Assembly (NCBI GenBank): GCA_949358305.1
Contig: OX442316.1
Coordinates: 5,208,001 to 5,272,000, forward strand
Direction of reading: 5' to 3'
Origin: Strigamia acuminata
Lineage: Eukaryota; Arthropoda; Chilopoda; Geophilomorpha; Linotaeniidae
DNA length: 64,000 nt
Below the pieces are notes generated by a model. The model was given only the letters and a program-made list of their open reading frames with translations, ran no database searches and was not told the DNA's origin. The position numbers and the translations under genes are program-made. This document shows, in pieces, positions 1-10,932 of this stretch (position 1 is the stretch's first letter; the number at the start of each line of letters is the position of its first letter).

Positions 1-1471
1 ATAACAGTAAATACTGGACTTGATAAACATAAGATAACTTGATGGGCTGGAAATATCCATGCATTGTGTTTATCGGGTCCAACGTAAATTGTAACGTCAC
101 TTAAATGGTTAGTTAGGACAAGGTCTTCAAATTCAGCCATTATGACCTTGTATTTTGAGTTTTAGTTTCGATTTGTATATCGCAACTTAAAACTCAATTT
201 GATACCTCGTGACCTGTCACAGTGATAGCAGGTTCGCATTTTATGGGTATTGATTTGTCATGTTTTCTCTTTTGTATATTCTGACATAATCTTTAAAAAA
301 AAATTCTTTTAATTTTTTTTAATATTATTTAATACTAATAATATTATTTTATTAATGGTTTGAACTTTAAAGATAGGTTTTTATTACTTTATTGCTTGGC
401 GCGAAATTTAAATTGCCGTGGTCAAACTTTAAGTACTAACTTGTAATAGTACAGTACGTAAAAAAATTATTCACCTCATCACTGGTTGTTCATTTCAGAG
501 ATATAACTCAAGAACAGTTTAATAAATGGAAATGTGAGTCAGAAGTTTAGCTCAAACTATTATTCACCCCATTTGTGGTGGGACTACTTCTTGCCCACAT
601 ATGACAAAAAAATTTCTGCCCTGTAGTCTCTTCAAACATGATGGGCAAAGTGTCTATGTACAGTCTATCTAGATCACTCGATATTGCTACAATAGCAAAA
701 GTCAAACAAGCCAATTTGCATGGTAAAAATGACCAAACTGAATATTTATCACCTCTGACAATTGTTACTGACTTTGAACCCTGCTTAAATCTGAATATTA
801 GTGCATAATAAGCCAAAGGAGAAATGATTACATGGAAGAGTTGCCAGGAAAATATTTTTGAGACCAGAGAAGAACAGGGAGTGAAGATTGGAATGAGTTA
901 ACAATTTTGTAAAGTGAATATTCGCAGATTTAAAAAGTGTAAGGCGGTTTGATTCATCAGAAATGACACAAATAAAATGCTTTTGATCAAAATAAGTTAT
1001 TATTATTATTTTTATTATTTTATTATTTGGCGCGAAATTTAAATTGCAGTTGTCCGATTTATTCCTTAAGATATTTCTGCCATTGCAAATTGCTTCAAAT
1101 TTTGATTGATTTGTGGTTATATAACTGTATCACATTTTATTTAGGTGAGATCAGTATGCTAATTGCAGAATTTAGTATTTTTCCACGTTTAAAAAACATT
1201 ATAACCTTTAAACCAATTAAAATCGACCTCTTATTCAGTAATAACCTTCAAAAACGAATTACTTGCAATGCAACTCAAACATATAATTAAACCCGCTTTT
1301 TGCATTCACGACGCTGTTTAAAAAGGAAATAGATATTTTTTTTCAAACTTAAACTTCCAGATAAATTCCAAGAAATCACAGAAATTATTTTCAAAGCGAG
1401 CTGAGGGTGAGAGAAAGAAAAAAACAACCTCATTCGTTTACAAATGCAAGGAAGAATATCACCATTTCATT
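1..1471. other. Intergenic DNA, no supported gene
   Basis: AT-rich DNA with no convincing exon. A minus-strand ORF at 547-816 has no family I recognise and no supporting splice context. The only structure seen is a perfect repeated stretch, TTGGCGCGAAATTTAAATTG, at about 396 and 1027. It contains an E2F-like core (TTGGCGCGAAA) and could also be the trace of a dispersed repeat. Confidence 0.5.
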
Positions 1472-1768
1472 ATGATATCAAAAATCCGCATTTTATTCAT
1501 TATTAATTCTTTCTGCTTGCTATTTGTTGCCGCAAAATCCATCCCGGAAAGATCTCGAGTATCAGTGGTACCGGTGAGACATATCATTCCAAAATTAAAC
1601 CCAAAAATTAAACAGCCGGATCATACAACAACAGAAACCTTGGATACACAACCGAATTTGGACGGAATTATATACAGAGCGAATTGTTTAGCGTGTGGCA
1701 CCAAAGTTTGTCCTCGCGGACGAATCTTGGACAAAACTACAGGAAATTGTCGCAGAGTATCAAACTAG
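1472..1768 (+). CDS. Small secreted cysteine peptide 1
   Basis: A 98-residue ORF opening with a clear signal peptide (hydrophobic residues 6-20, likely cut near Ala-Lys-Ser). A basic, proline-containing middle follows, then a cysteine C-terminus: C-x2-C-x4-C-P-x-G-R-I-L-D-x5-C-R-R-V. The CP-x(2-6)-D-x5-C-R-R core recurs in the predicted peptides at 2207 and 5217, so the three look like one local family. The start is the first ATG, with the signal peptide directly behind it. A possible AATAAA lies about 100 bp past the stop. Unlike its two relatives, it appears to end just after the CRR motif without a second coding exon. I do not recognise the family; its biological role is unknown. Confidence 0.6.
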   Translation: MISKIRILFIINSFCLLFVAAKSIPERSRVSVVPVRHIIPKLNPKIKQPDHTTTETLDTQPNLDGIIYRANCLACGTKVCPRGRILDKTTGNCRRVSN

Positions 1769-2206
1769 GAGTATCGGAGAGCTGTAATAAGAATATTTTT
1801 GCCAAAAACTGCTTCGTAAGAGGTGAGATAACCTTATTTTATGATTATTCCACACGGTGCTGTAAGATTTGTACAATAAAAAAGTATGAAATTGTATTTC
1901 CTGCACTCGTAAAAGTGATTTCGTAAGAATCAAGTTTGTTGACATTTTGTTTTACATTTTCGAGATTTGTTATTGAGGTTTTGATTGTGCACTTCTTTGA
2001 GTAGATTAATTGTATTTTTTTAACAGATTTATATTTATAATTAATTGTTTTTGTCGTTTTGTTTGAATTTTGAATTTGTATTTGCTTAGGTGCAGTTCTT
2101 GGAATCTGAAATTGTTTTTCTTCTTTAGTTTTTTTTAACAAACAGACCGCAGACCATCTGGAATTGTTTTTCTACAACTTAAAATAGAATTTTATCTCAT
2201 GGAATA

Positions 2207-2518
2207 ATGGAAACCAAGTGGATTTTTTTAACTGCAATCGTCGCTTGCAGTTTTCTCCTTTTCATTGAAGATGTCTCTATGCTCAGCATTATAGAAACTA
2301 CTAAAAAAAGACGTCCCTGCCCCCCCAACACTTTGTGGGACCAACTCGGTCAAAAATGTCGACGAATTCGAAGAAAAGGGTCAGTTTAGTGTGTCAAATT
2401 CGCAAAAATTACAATTTTTTTTCTTCCTTTTAGCTCTCTGAATCCAACGAGAAGAAAAAAGCACAAATTGATTAACTTACTCAACAAGAAATACCATCCT
2501 GATAAAAACTTTTATTAA
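2207..2518 (+). CDS. Small secreted cysteine peptide 2 (two exons)
   Basis: Exon 1 is 2207-2379 and exon 2 is 2434-2518 (donor GTCAGT, acceptor TTTTAG, phase 2, 54-bp intron). Together they give 85 residues. Without splicing the frame stops after 60 residues; splicing adds a Lys/Arg-rich tail of about 27 residues. Residues 1-25 form a signal peptide. The core, C-P-P-N-T-L-W-D-x5-C-R-R-I, closely matches the peptide at 5217 (C-P-P-N-R-I-W-D-x5-C-R-R-I). Only two cysteines remain in this copy. It lies about 450 bp upstream of the Methuselah-like receptor, on the same strand. The family is not recognised. The splice model rests on consensus sites and the open downstream frame. Confidence 0.6.
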
Positions 2519-2971
2519 ATTCATGTATTTTCACAAAAATTAAAGAAAAAGTAAAATAAAATAAATTATATTCCTAATTATGTGTAAAATCTTGAAACCA
2601 GTCCCTAATGTTTACTTCGAAATTTCAACACGTCAACGTCATTATTACATCACTTTATGTATACCTAACCTTGAAAAAATTATGAAAATTTCACCTATCA
2701 CCCTTTCTCCACACATCCTGTTCGGATTCTTCGGAATCCTGTTCCCTTTTTACCCCTTTCCAACCTGCATGATTTACTTGCACGTGAACCGACGTGAACT
2801 CTGTCGCTCTGTCAACCCTTGCTGTCAACCTCCACGAATCATTATAGATTATCAGCAGGCAGCACACATTCCAATACGACAGACGTCATTCATTGGTGGC
2901 TCCGAATGCCCCGAAGGAACAGGTAAAAACGGGGCAAAGTCAGAAACAAAACTTTCCCGACACCATTGGCC

Positions 2972-4633
2972 ATGGCTGCGATGAAGATTTTCTCACTCTT
3001 CGTCCTCAGTTTCATTAATTTGAGTTATTCATCTTCTTATGCCGATGAGAGTTCAATGCCTTCTTGTGGGCCAGCACAAAACTATTTTCTACCTAACAAC
3101 ACGTGTGTAGATAAAACGACCGTTGGGAGTCGACCTTTCTGTAAAAACGTGACGATTTTTAAAGGTGAAGTTACAGAAATCTTTATTTTATTATTTTTTG
3201 CATGTTTTATTTTATTTTAGTGCGTTTTATTTTAAATAATTGATTTTTTTTATATTTTCTTATGAACTCATTAGAAAAAATAATCCAAGTTAAAACAAAA
3301 ACAAAAAGAAAAAAAAATTTAAAAATAAAACAAGTTATTTATCATAAACAATTTAATTATTGTTATTTAAAAAAAATATATATTTGCAACAACATTTTGA
3401 CTGACTTATTTTTATTTTTTTATTTTCAGATGACAGTTTACCTGCAAATTTGAGTGAATATCAGAACACTGATAATAATTCTATGACCATTTGTTACCCA
3501 TTCTCAGCACATTTCATGCGTTGTCAACGTTGGCTTTACGCAGCAGATGAATACGAAATCCGAGGCAAATCTCAAACATTGTATCTAAAAGATGGAGGAA
3601 AAAGCTATGCATTAGATGAATACGTACTGCGAGAAGGTGAAGAAGGACCAGACGCTGTCGTCTGCGTGAAACCAACATCTGCGCATGAAACTGAGACATT
3701 GGACAATATCGTTTACATCTACAGCGCCGCATGGATCGTTTCAATCATATCTCTAGCCATAGCTTTTGTATTATGCGTATCAGTTCCCGGACTCACGACT
3801 TATCGCGCAGTAATGCCGTGTTACGTCGGCAGCTTATTTGTATCGTACATTATTTTGGTTGTACGCGGACTGGGGTCACCTCCTTCATCAGTACTGTGCT
3901 ACAGTTACGGAGTTGGGCTGCAGTTCAGTTTTTTAGCTGCTTTTTTCTGGTTAAATATAATTGCTTTTGATCTTTTGCGAAGTATATCCACACCAGTCAT
4001 TAGTCCTGGACCACTTCGATTGCTCGCCTACATGATATACGGTTGGGGCTGCCCACTGCTTCTCGTTGGTACGGCCGTAGCGTTTGATAAAATCAAAGAT
4101 TTACAAATTACTTCGGCATTTCGACCCCAATTTGAACAAGAATGTTGGTTTCATGGAACAGAAGCACGTTTTGCCTTTTTTTATGGACCTATTTCTGCAA
4201 TTTTAATCGTCAACTTGATTTTTTTTATCGCAACTCTGTTTGCGGTTCGCAGTAAAGTGGTTTCGCAAGAGGTCGAAAAAAATCATTCGCTGTAAGTATG
4301 ACGTAATTGTGGATTTACCGTAGTTTAATATTCAGGTTAATGATTGACTGACACGTTTTTTAAAAATTTAGATGGAGACTGTCAATAGAATTGGCCATTA
4401 TAATGGGTTTATGTTGGATCATGGAGGTTGTATCGTGGGCTGTCGGCGGCGATGCAAGATATTGGTACGCCACGGATATAGTCAATGCGTTGCAAGGTCT
4501 ATTTGTACTCATTGTCATTGCTCGAAGACCCAATGTTACGTCTTGGATAAAACAAAGTTTGGGAAGAAAGGCAACGAATGATGCGGAAGAAGGAAGTACG
4601 TTTAGCTATGTCGAACCGGAAAAGAAGTATTGA
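2972..4633 (+). CDS. Methuselah-like G-protein-coupled receptor
   Basis: Three exons: 2972-3164, 3430-4291 and 4372-4633 (phases 1 and 2), giving 438 residues. A signal peptide at residues 5-22 is followed by a cysteine-containing ectodomain of about 180 residues (motifs SCGPAQNYF, NNTCVDK, FMRCQRWLY). Seven hydrophobic segments follow, starting at IVYIYSAAWIVSIISLAIAF, with CWFHG before TM5 and a cytosolic tail ending EPEKKY. The order of a short N-terminal cysteine domain, a GPS-less junction and a class B seven-TM core is that of the insect Methuselah-like group, which couples extracellular ligands to G proteins at the plasma membrane. The upstream in-frame TTG is not needed; ATG 2972 or 2981 fits. 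Small secreted-peptide genes flank it on both sides on the same strand. Confidence 0.85.
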
Positions 4634-5060
4634 AATAAGAGACGGGAAGCAAAAGTCAGAAGTAGTTTTTGAATAAGCAAATTTATTCTAAAGAATATTT
4701 TTATTGAAAATTCAATTACTGTAATTGATGTACAGTTGTATTAAAATTATTTTTTTTAAAGATGTAGATTTTGGGGTTTATCGGGATTTTTTTGTTGTAT
4801 ATTTTTTTTAAAAATAAATAAATTTCATTGTATACGTGTATTGAAAGAAAAAAAAATTCTCATTTGATGAAAAGTTGCTTCAATTGATTTGGGAAAAACC
4901 AACAAATTACATCTCTGCCTCTTGCTTTTAAAATAAATTTTGCAATTCATTTTTCAAAGAAATTGAGGATGTTTATTTGTTTTTTTTAGAAACTTCCACA
5001 TTTATTTCCAAAAATGCATTTGTTTTTATTCACATTTCTACATAAAACCTTTTCCCGCAG
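4634..5060 (+). other. 3' flank of the receptor gene
   Basis: AT-rich 3' UTR and spacer. An AAATAAATAAATTT stretch near 4811 could serve as the poly(A) signal of the receptor gene. No open exon is seen. Confidence 0.4.
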
Positions 5061-5120
5061 GAAATTTCTAAGTAATCCATCAGAAACAGAGGAAATTAAA
5101 GCAGAAGGAAATAATATTGG
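5061..5120 (+). other. Putative 5' leader exon of peptide 3
   Basis: A 60-bp stretch bounded by a good acceptor (TTTTCCCGCAG) and donor (GTAAGA). It is followed after a 70-bp intron by another acceptor (TTCTTTAACAG, ending at 5190) just upstream of the ATG at 5217. It most simply forms a non-coding leader exon of peptide 3. It is open in one frame, so a coding role for another small gene is not excluded. Confidence 0.35.
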
Positions 5121-5216
5121 GTAAGACTGGTAAGGTATATTTATTGTACTTCAAATTAGAAATTAACTTGGTTTATTTCTTCTTTAACAGACAGATCTCA
5201 CTGAAATCAACTGAAA

Positions 5217-5542
5217 ATGGAAACCAAGAAACTACTATTATCAACACTAATTGCATTTAGTATGGTATTCTTTGCAATAACCGTCCATAGTATTAAAATT
5301 AGCAGACTAGGCATTGATGATAGTGTAGCGAATATCGCTCCATGCGTGGGAAATAGATGTCTTTGTCCACCAAATCGAATCTGGGATGCAGCCAGTGAAA
5401 AATGTCGCAGAATAGTGATGAACAGTAAGTTGAGGTTTAATATTTTTATTCAAGTAAAAAATTAATGCATTTTTTTGAAATTCCTTTTACAGGAAGAAAA
5501 AACAAAGATTTCAAAGCAACTCTCATCTCAAATCATTCGTAA
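5217..5542 (+). CDS. Small secreted cysteine peptide 3 (two exons)
   Basis: Exon 1 is 5217-5424 and exon 2 is 5493-5542 (donor GTAAGT, acceptor TTTTACAG, phase 1), giving 85 residues, the same length as predicted for peptide 2. Signal peptide at residues 1-25 (METKKLLLSTLIAFSMVFFA); peptide 2 also begins M-E-T-K. The mature part has C-x4-C-x-C-P-P-N-R-I-W-D-x5-C-R-R-I and then a short basic tail from exon 2. The intron lies in the fourth codon after CRRI in both peptides 2 and 3, but in a different phase (1 versus 2). An AATAAA occurs near 5664. No known family is recognised. It follows the Methuselah-like gene by about 580 bp. Confidence 0.65.
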
Positions 5543-6272
5543 AACTTTCTATTTGAATTTAAGTAAAAATAATTTTCTAATATACTTGTAGTAAAACTGT
5601 GTTACTAGCGTAAAATTCTCGAACTATTTTCTTTACGTTTTTAAAATTGTATTCAAACAGCGAATAAATGAATTTATTTCTGTTGTCTCTTTGAATTTTT
5701 GAGGTTATCATGCATTCAAACACTTTATTATTTAGTTGAAAAAATATGGTCTGCTTTTGTTTTGATTTTTGCTTTTACCACCCGCCACCAGGCGATATTT
5801 TGAGTTCGGATGACGTCAAACTGTCGTAATAAAATCAAGTTTTGAGTTGTGGAACCAAAATGGCAGAAATAAAGTGTGTTCAAGCACGGATTTTAGAATA
5901 TTGACAAGCAATCTCTTGCGTGCTAACTAACATCTGGACTTCGGCGCATGCAGTTCTCACTACATGAATGGGAAATTATACTCTTCGCTTTTATTGTCAC
6001 GAAAGATCGAAATTAATTACGTTTTTCTGAAATCGGTAAGCGATACAAAGAAATCAATGTCAATGTCAATGTCAATGTCAATCATTATTTTTTTTATTTT
6101 TTATTTTTTACCAGATTGACATTCTACAAAACCAACCCAAACTGCATAATAATTAAGTAAATCAATAAAAATCAATACTTTTAAAGAAGAAAAATTTTTT
6201 TTCTCTACATTTTGACAGATGTCCATCATCCGACACAAAGGATTTTAATTTATTCATTTTATTTCTTAAGAA
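5543..6272. other. Spacer and probable KDM1B promoter region
   Basis: It holds the 3' end of peptide 3, a perfect CRE-like palindrome (TGACGTCA) near 5811, a run of about four TGTCAA hexamers at 6057-6082, and T-rich DNA. No coding exon is seen. Promoter function is inferred only from position between two same-strand genes. Confidence 0.4.
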
Positions 6273-9200
6273 ATGCCGAGGAAGAAACTGAAAATCGAAC
6301 CCGAGCCGTGCAATGGTAATTCATTGGATGATAATGCGGGTAAATCGACGGATGATCATGCGGATGAATCGATGGAAAGTCCCGTGTCCGTCTCCAACAA
6401 CACGAGAAATCGAAACAACAGAAAAGTGGTCGAAGCGAAAGAAGAAGACGAGGGAGTTAAAAGAAAAGAATACAGAAATTGCGAGAAAGTTGGTTGTCCA
6501 GCAAAGAAACCTATTTGTCACGCAAATGTTTTTGCGAGGTAGAATTAAATCAAGTCGGCCGTGAAAACAATGCACGAATTGATGTAATTTTGATGTTTTT
6601 AGGTGCGCGGAACAGGGCTATACTTCCAGGTGGTATCACGTTAGCGACAGTGAACATTTTTGTAACGAATGTTTTGAATATTTTTATAGGAGGTAAAAAT
6701 TTATTTTTTAAAAAAATAATAAAAATTCAGGTGCTGGGAACTGAAATAAAATTTATTTTTATTTTTAAACAGTCATAAAGACGGTTATCAGAGTTTTTGT
6801 GAATGGAAGAAATTATGGGCTTCAAATACCAAAGTGGATCCAACACTTAAAGCATTTATAGCGGACGAAATTTTGCCTTATTGGCTACAGTGTATTTCGT
6901 GTAAAAAATGGCGGAAATTGCCTGCAAATACTAAAATAACTAAGGATTTGATATTACGCTTTAAATGCAACACGGATTTGCACGGGAATAAGGTTTTATT
7001 ATTTGAAAATATTAAAATATGCGATGATTCTATTTTGATTTTTGATGTTTTTTAGAAATTGCCAAATTGCTGCGCTCTTCCTGAGGACGAAGTAATGTTT
7101 TTAGGCAGTGGCTATGTTCACGTCCGACGTAAACGTATTATTTTCATGACTCGCTGTGATTGGCTGAAATCTATTCATGTCGGTTTGTTTCCTCAACGTA
7201 AGTTTTCTCAAATTCAAGTTTTCGAGGTTTTAGCTTCTTTTTTTCTCACAAGGGGGGGCGTAACACCCCCTTGACCCCCCTAGACCTAACCTTATCCGTT
7301 TTTAGCAAAGTAGACAAAATGAGGATTTTCATCAATGTATTTCAATGCATCTCTCAACCAATCACAGCGCGTCATGAAAATAATACGTTTACATCTGACT
7401 TGAACGTAGCCACTTCGATGTTTTTAACGTGTGGGAAGTGTTTGTTAAACATTTTATTATATTATTTGCAGGCTATACTTCAAGTTATGGCGCCAGATTG
7501 GCATTTGTCGTTGCTTAATCCTCCATTTTTGAAAAGTTCTCCATCAGCTAAGCTTTTAGGACCGTATTTCCCGGAGGGAGTTGGGCTCAGTCCAACTTGC
7601 AAGCAGTGTATGGAAGCGAATGCAGCTTATCAAGGTGTTTAATGGGTTTTATAAGGATTTATTACGGTGATGTAAGACTTGGAATTTTGTTGTTGTGCGT
7701 TTAGAAAGTAGAAAAAAGAAGCAGTTGAATTGTAGTGAGGAAAATGGCGTCGAGAAAACCGGTTCACCGAGAAAAAGTAGTTTTGTTTGGGAAATTTTGA
7801 ATTTTGGGTGAATGTGTTGGTTAGTTCCAGGATTACATCACAATCTTCAGCCGTTTTATGAGCCGGATGAGCCTAGCAAAGCCTGGTGCTTGCGGCCTGA
7901 CGTAATGGAAGCCGACGAACTTGTAGAATTCCCGTCGTATAAAAAGTATTGAATGTATGTTTTATTTTTTAGATTTAAGTTTTATATTTTTGTGTTTAAT
8001 TTTTAGGTCGCAAAGCCCGTATTTAGCAACGAGGAATTTAATAATTGCGATGTGGAATTTGAACTTTAGGGTTAGCTATATCGTTTTTTTAGATTTTTTA
8101 TTTTGTTTGGTTTATTAATTGATATTTAATTTTAGAAATGGCTCACGCTGCAAGAAGTTTCGAGTAATTTAATTTGTCGTGGTTTGGTGCGAGTTCACTG
8201 TGTACAGTTGGCGGAGAAAGTGCTGCAATTTTATACAAGGAAAGGCACGATTAATTTAGGGTTTATAAAACCGCCAAATAACTTTACGTTAATTCCGAGT
8301 GAGAAAAAAGTAAGGCGGAATGCACTTGCGGTATTCAGAATAAAAATTTTACATTGTCAGAGAAGTTTTGTGACAAAATTCAGCAATTATTTTAACATCG
8401 GCTTTGTATTCGTCGTTTGAAATGCAAAATATACTTTCTGGATACTTCAATTATAATATTTTCTATTTTATATATTATTTTATATATTATAAGGAATCTG
8501 TTGTTGTTATTGGCTCGGGAGTTTCTGGTTTATCGGCAGCGTACCAACTTAAACGGTTTGGTTTTGATGTAATTAACTGGTTGGAATATTATTTTTTCAA
8601 AAAATTGATAAAAATGTCATGAAATAGGTAACAGTTTTGGAAGGTAACGATCGAATTGGAGGCCGCATATTGGACGATAATTCAATGGGTTCGTGTATAG
8701 GAAAGGGAGCCCAAATTATAACCGGGGTTGTTAATAATCCTTTGATATTACTTAGTGAGCAGGTAATTCTTTTAATTCTAATTAATTGGTTATAATTTGT
8801 AATTTTTAATGTATTTTCTAATGCAGGCTCGACTACTTTATCGAATCATGGTTGAGAAATGTGATCTGTATAATAATAAAGGCGAGATTGTTAATTGTGA
8901 AATGGACAAGAAAATGGACACGCATTTCAATACTACGTTAGAAGCGGTGGCAAATTGGAAGATAGATCAAAAGGATGATGTACCTTTATATGGTTGGGAC
9001 GTTGAGAGAGAGAGAAATGTGAGAGAAAATATTTAAATTATATTCGTTGTAGACAAATTTATGGAGCTGAGTCGGTTGAAGTGTGGCGAGAATGGGGAAA
9101 AATTGAGTGAAGACGAAGTTGCTTTGCTGGATTTCCATGTTGGAAATCTGGAATACGCGTGTGGATCCGATCTCAGTAATTTATCCACGTTACACTGGGA

Positions 9201-10376
9201 TCAAAATGAAGCGTTTTTTCAATTTGCTGGTGAACATGCACTCTTAGACGGTGGCTACGGCGCTCTTTTGCAGAAGCTTGCTGAGGATTTGGATGTGAGA
9301 TTGGACACATTGGTACGAAGATTTAATTTTATCAGATTATTGTATTTATTTATTTAATTAATTAAATTTATTTGTGGTTTAGGTGTCGGGTGTGGATTAT
9401 TCGTTAAAAAATAAAGTCAAAGTCAAAACGTCACAAGGATATTTTTATGCTGATAAAGTGATTAATTTTATCGAATTAGTAGCAGTTGTTTGAAAATTAA
9501 AATTTGATTAATTTTTAGGTAATTGTAACCGTTCCATTGGCTTTGCTGCAGCGTGAGTGTTTGGACTTTAAACCGAATTTACCTCAACGGAAAATTGAAG
9601 CTATTCAAAGTCTAGGATCAGGAATAATAGAAAAGGTATATTGTTGCTAGATAAAAACGATGGATTAAGTTAATTTTTATTTATTTTAGATTGTTGTTGA
9701 ATTTCCTCGTCGGTTTTGGGAGGATAAACTCATCGGTGCTGACATGTTTGGTTACATTCCAGTGAATTCGAGCGAAAGAGGATTGTTTGGGGTTACTTAC
9801 GACATGACACCGCAGCATAAAGATGAAGTAAATTTTAAAAAAAAATGGTGTGATGTTTTAATTTTTAATTTAAAATTAATTTTGTTAGAAAAATGGTCCG
9901 CATATACTCATGACATGCGCAACCGGCGATACTGTAAATTTAGTTGAAGGGAATTCGGAGTCCGAAATAGTCGCTAAATTCACTGACGTATTGAGGAAGA
10001 TATTTAAAGTGAGCAACAACAAACAAATTAATTAATAAATTTAATTAATCTTTTAATTTAAACAGGATGAAGATGTTCCAGATCCGACTAGGTATTTTGT
10101 GACCAATTGGAGAAACAACGAGTTTGCGCGTATGGCTTACAGCTACGTAAAAGTTGGTGCTACGGGCGAATCTTACGATGACTTGGCGGAAGCGGTTGAT
10201 GATAAATTATTTTTTGCGGGAGAGGTAATTTTTTAAACTAGGAATTTTAATTTATAGTTATATGTAATGATAATTTGCAGGCAACAAACAGGCAGTTTCC
10301 TCAGACGGTTACGGGTGCTTTACTCAGCGGACTACGCGAAGCAAATAAGATTACGCATTTAGTGCTGAAGGGTTGA
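6273..10376 (+). CDS. KDM1B: Lysine-specific histone demethylase 1B (LSD2/AOF1)
   Basis: Nineteen exons with consistent phases give 846 residues, near the vertebrate length of about 820: 6273-6538, 6603-6692, 6773-6992, 7056-7091, 7472-7634, 7705-7776, 7831-7945, 8007-8070, 8136-8309, 8494-8568, 8628-8762, 8827-8992, 9053-9312, 9383-9457, 9519-9635, 9690-9827, 9889-10008, 10066-10224, 10281-10376. The domain order is a basic N-terminus, a cysteine/histidine zinc finger ending FCNECFEYFYRSHKDGY, a CW zinc finger (WLQCISCKKWRKL), SWIRM, and an FAD amine oxidase with GSGVSGLSAAYQL, NDRIGGR, NLEYACG, GSGIIEK (conserved active-site Lys) and a FAGEATNRQFPQTVTGA end. The enzyme removes methyl groups from histone H3K4 in the nucleus. 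The exon 12 donor (GTTGGG) is the weakest join, chosen for length and phase. Intron 4 carries a transposon. Confidence 0.95.
7104..7417. mobile_element. Long-TIR MITE in KDM1B intron 4 (Mutator-like?)
   Basis: A 314-bp element flanked by a perfect 9-bp target duplication, ATGTTTTTA (7095-7103 and 7418-7426). The two arms are imperfect inverted repeats of about 90 bp. The left arm reads GGCAGTGGCTATGTTCACGTC and continues through AAACGTATTATTTTCATGAC; the right-arm complement starts CGAAGTGGCTACGTTCAAG. The centre is a G-run/C-run palindrome near 7250-7280. Long TIRs with a 9-bp duplication suggest the Mutator superfamily. Removing the element and one repeat restores a 57-bp intron. It sits three bases after the splice donor. 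Confidence 0.8.
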
Positions 10377-10932
10377 AATTGAGTTGTTATAGTTCACTTG
10401 CAATCAACGAAGCAGAATTGTTTATTGTTTAATCTAATTTAATTTAAAAAATTTAACTTTTATAGCAATTTAAATCCCCAAATCATGAAAAATCATCAAT
10501 TTTAATTTTAGAAAAAAATTCAGAAATGTTAATAATAACCCTAAAAAATCAGGCAGGTACTGGTGAAGGAGTATCGGATAATTTTACAAGAGGAATACAA
10601 GTTTTAATATGTACCAGGTAGCAAAAATGTTTTGTTTAGCAAAATAAAAATCAAGAAAAATATTAGGCCAATTTTTAAAGCTTAGCAATTCGGTGTAAGT
10701 AAATGACATATTATGACTAAATAAGTATAAATATTAAAAATCGATGTGTTGTGGTGAAGCTGCATCAGCTATGCGTACTGTTTGCAGTGTGGTTCAATAA
10801 AAATCATGAAATGAGCAATTTGTAGGTTATTTATTCACATTTTAAGCTTTCCAGTGGTGAAAATTAAATCGTAAGAGTTAAATTTAAACATGAAAATTAT
10901 TAAATAACACAAACTAAATGTTGATTTTATAA
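10377..10932. other. KDM1B 3' flank
   Basis: AT-rich sequence with AATAAA-type signals (for example near 10795). No coding exon is recognised before the DRG2 relic begins. Confidence 0.45.

Noticed and set aside
2580-2984. 134-codon ORF upstream of the Methuselah-like gene
   Set aside because: No signal, domain or splice support; overlaps the receptor's likely 5' region and looks random.
7059-7274. KDM1B coding continuing through 7092
   Set aside because: The frame runs into the transposon; the family alignment resumes at 7472 after a proper GT/AG intron.
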